Assembly: GCF_025947365.1 (NCBI RefSeq)
Contig: NZ_CP110012.1
Coordinates: forward strand, 1,798,001-1,862,000
DNA: 64,000 nucleotides
From: Flavobacterium sp. N502540
GTDB lineage: Bacteria > Bacteroidota > Bacteroidia > Flavobacteriales > Flavobacteriaceae
Direction: 5' to 3'
In this document: positions 63,753-64,000 of the stretch, piece by piece
Position numbering within the stretch: position 1 is the first letter of the stretch
How the letters are laid out: every line of letters begins with the position of its first letter
The notes under the pieces: model-generated
Told to the model about the DNA's origin: nothing
Database searches by the model: none
The model's input: the letters and a program-made list of their open reading frames with translations, nothing else
Made by a program: the position numbers and the translations under genes

Positions 63753-64000
63753 AAAAGATCTAAAATTGTTGCCGGTTTTTGACGGTTATCATAAAACCGA
63801 ATTAAATGAATGAAGTCCTCGTTAATTACATAATAGAGTGATATATGTTTTGTAATAAATATTTCATTACATTCTAAATCATACCTAAACTTTCCTAAAT
63901 GGGGATTTTTCGAAATTAAATTAGTACTTCGTAAAACTTCATTCACAAATTTTTATGCGATTTCAGTATTTCTATATTGAATTAAATAATTGCGTGTTGT
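63749..64000 (-). pseudogene. RelE/ParE-type toxin with in-frame stop, cut by the window edge
   Basis: Read leftward from the window edge, one frame gives NYLIQYRNTEIA, a TAA stop, then KFVNEVLRSTNLISKNPHLG and onward through FITKHISLYYVINEDFIHL and FYDNRQKP, the typical second half of a RelE/ParE toxin. The stop falls between two segments that are normally continuous (IAxKFVNEV), so the gene is probably inactivated, unless the GTG just after the stop is used. The start lies outside the window. Confidence 0.6.

Overview
The window looks like chromosomal DNA of a Flavobacterium or a very close relative (Bacteroidota, Flavobacteriaceae). The composition is AT-rich. Genes lack Shine-Dalgarno sequences and are preceded by Bacteroidota-type -7 boxes (TAnnTTTG). 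Several large proteins end in type IX secretion (T9SS) type A sorting domains. Many genes are typical of flavobacteria: a TonB-dependent receptor with a DUF5689 lipoprotein, DUF3078, DUF2480, DUF5683, a short-chain L-threonine dehydrogenase and a SUF operon. No prophage, insertion sequence, CRISPR array or rRNA was seen.

Layout. 1-2.8 kb: the first codons of prs, tRNA-Leu, an AHSA1-like protein, two identical tRNA-Asn genes and rseP. 3-5.4 kb: a small-gene island with an HTH protein, two overlapping double-glycine-leader (bacteriocin-like) peptides, other tiny peptides, a frameshifted CPBP protease and a possible scrap of an ABC exporter. 5.4-16 kb: Old Yellow Enzyme, Gfo/Idh/MocA oxidoreductase, MFS transporter, TonB receptor plus DUF5689 lipoprotein, a secreted protein and hflX. 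16-17.4 kb: an orphan polymorphic-toxin-like protein overlapping a small lipoprotein gene. 18-28.7 kb (minus strand): the SUF iron-sulfur assembly locus (IscA-type carrier, sufB, flavodoxin-like, sufC, four-helix-bundle protein, sufD, sufS, lipoprotein, sufE, DUF59 protein, DUF2480, DUF3078), interrupted by a plus-strand serine hydrolase. 29-46.4 kb: an MBL hydrolase, then a 16.4-kb array of four giant secreted leucine-rich-repeat (LRR) proteins and one fibronectin-type lipoprotein. 46.9-57 kb: an S8 and an M1 peptidase, DUF5683, an XRE regulator, L-threonine dehydrogenase, a lipoprotein and mfd. 57-64 kb: an IPT/TIG lipoprotein, an ACT-like protein, yraN, an S66 peptidase, an EEP-family enzyme, 3-hydroxyanthranilate dioxygenase and a toxin-antitoxin-like pair at the edge.

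The most unusual signal is in the LRR array. Three LRR genes, and one 10-codon remnant of a fourth, share a palindrome TTACG-N6-CGTAA, then exactly 21 bases, then TAnnCTTG, then the start codon 26-34 bases further on. This looks like a dedicated promoter/operator for a co-regulated surface-protein family. Two of these genes also share a 670-bp block (promoter, signal peptide and N-terminal domain) that is almost identical, while their LRR cores have diverged, which suggests recombinational diversification.

Functions are inferred from motifs read by eye. No database search was run.
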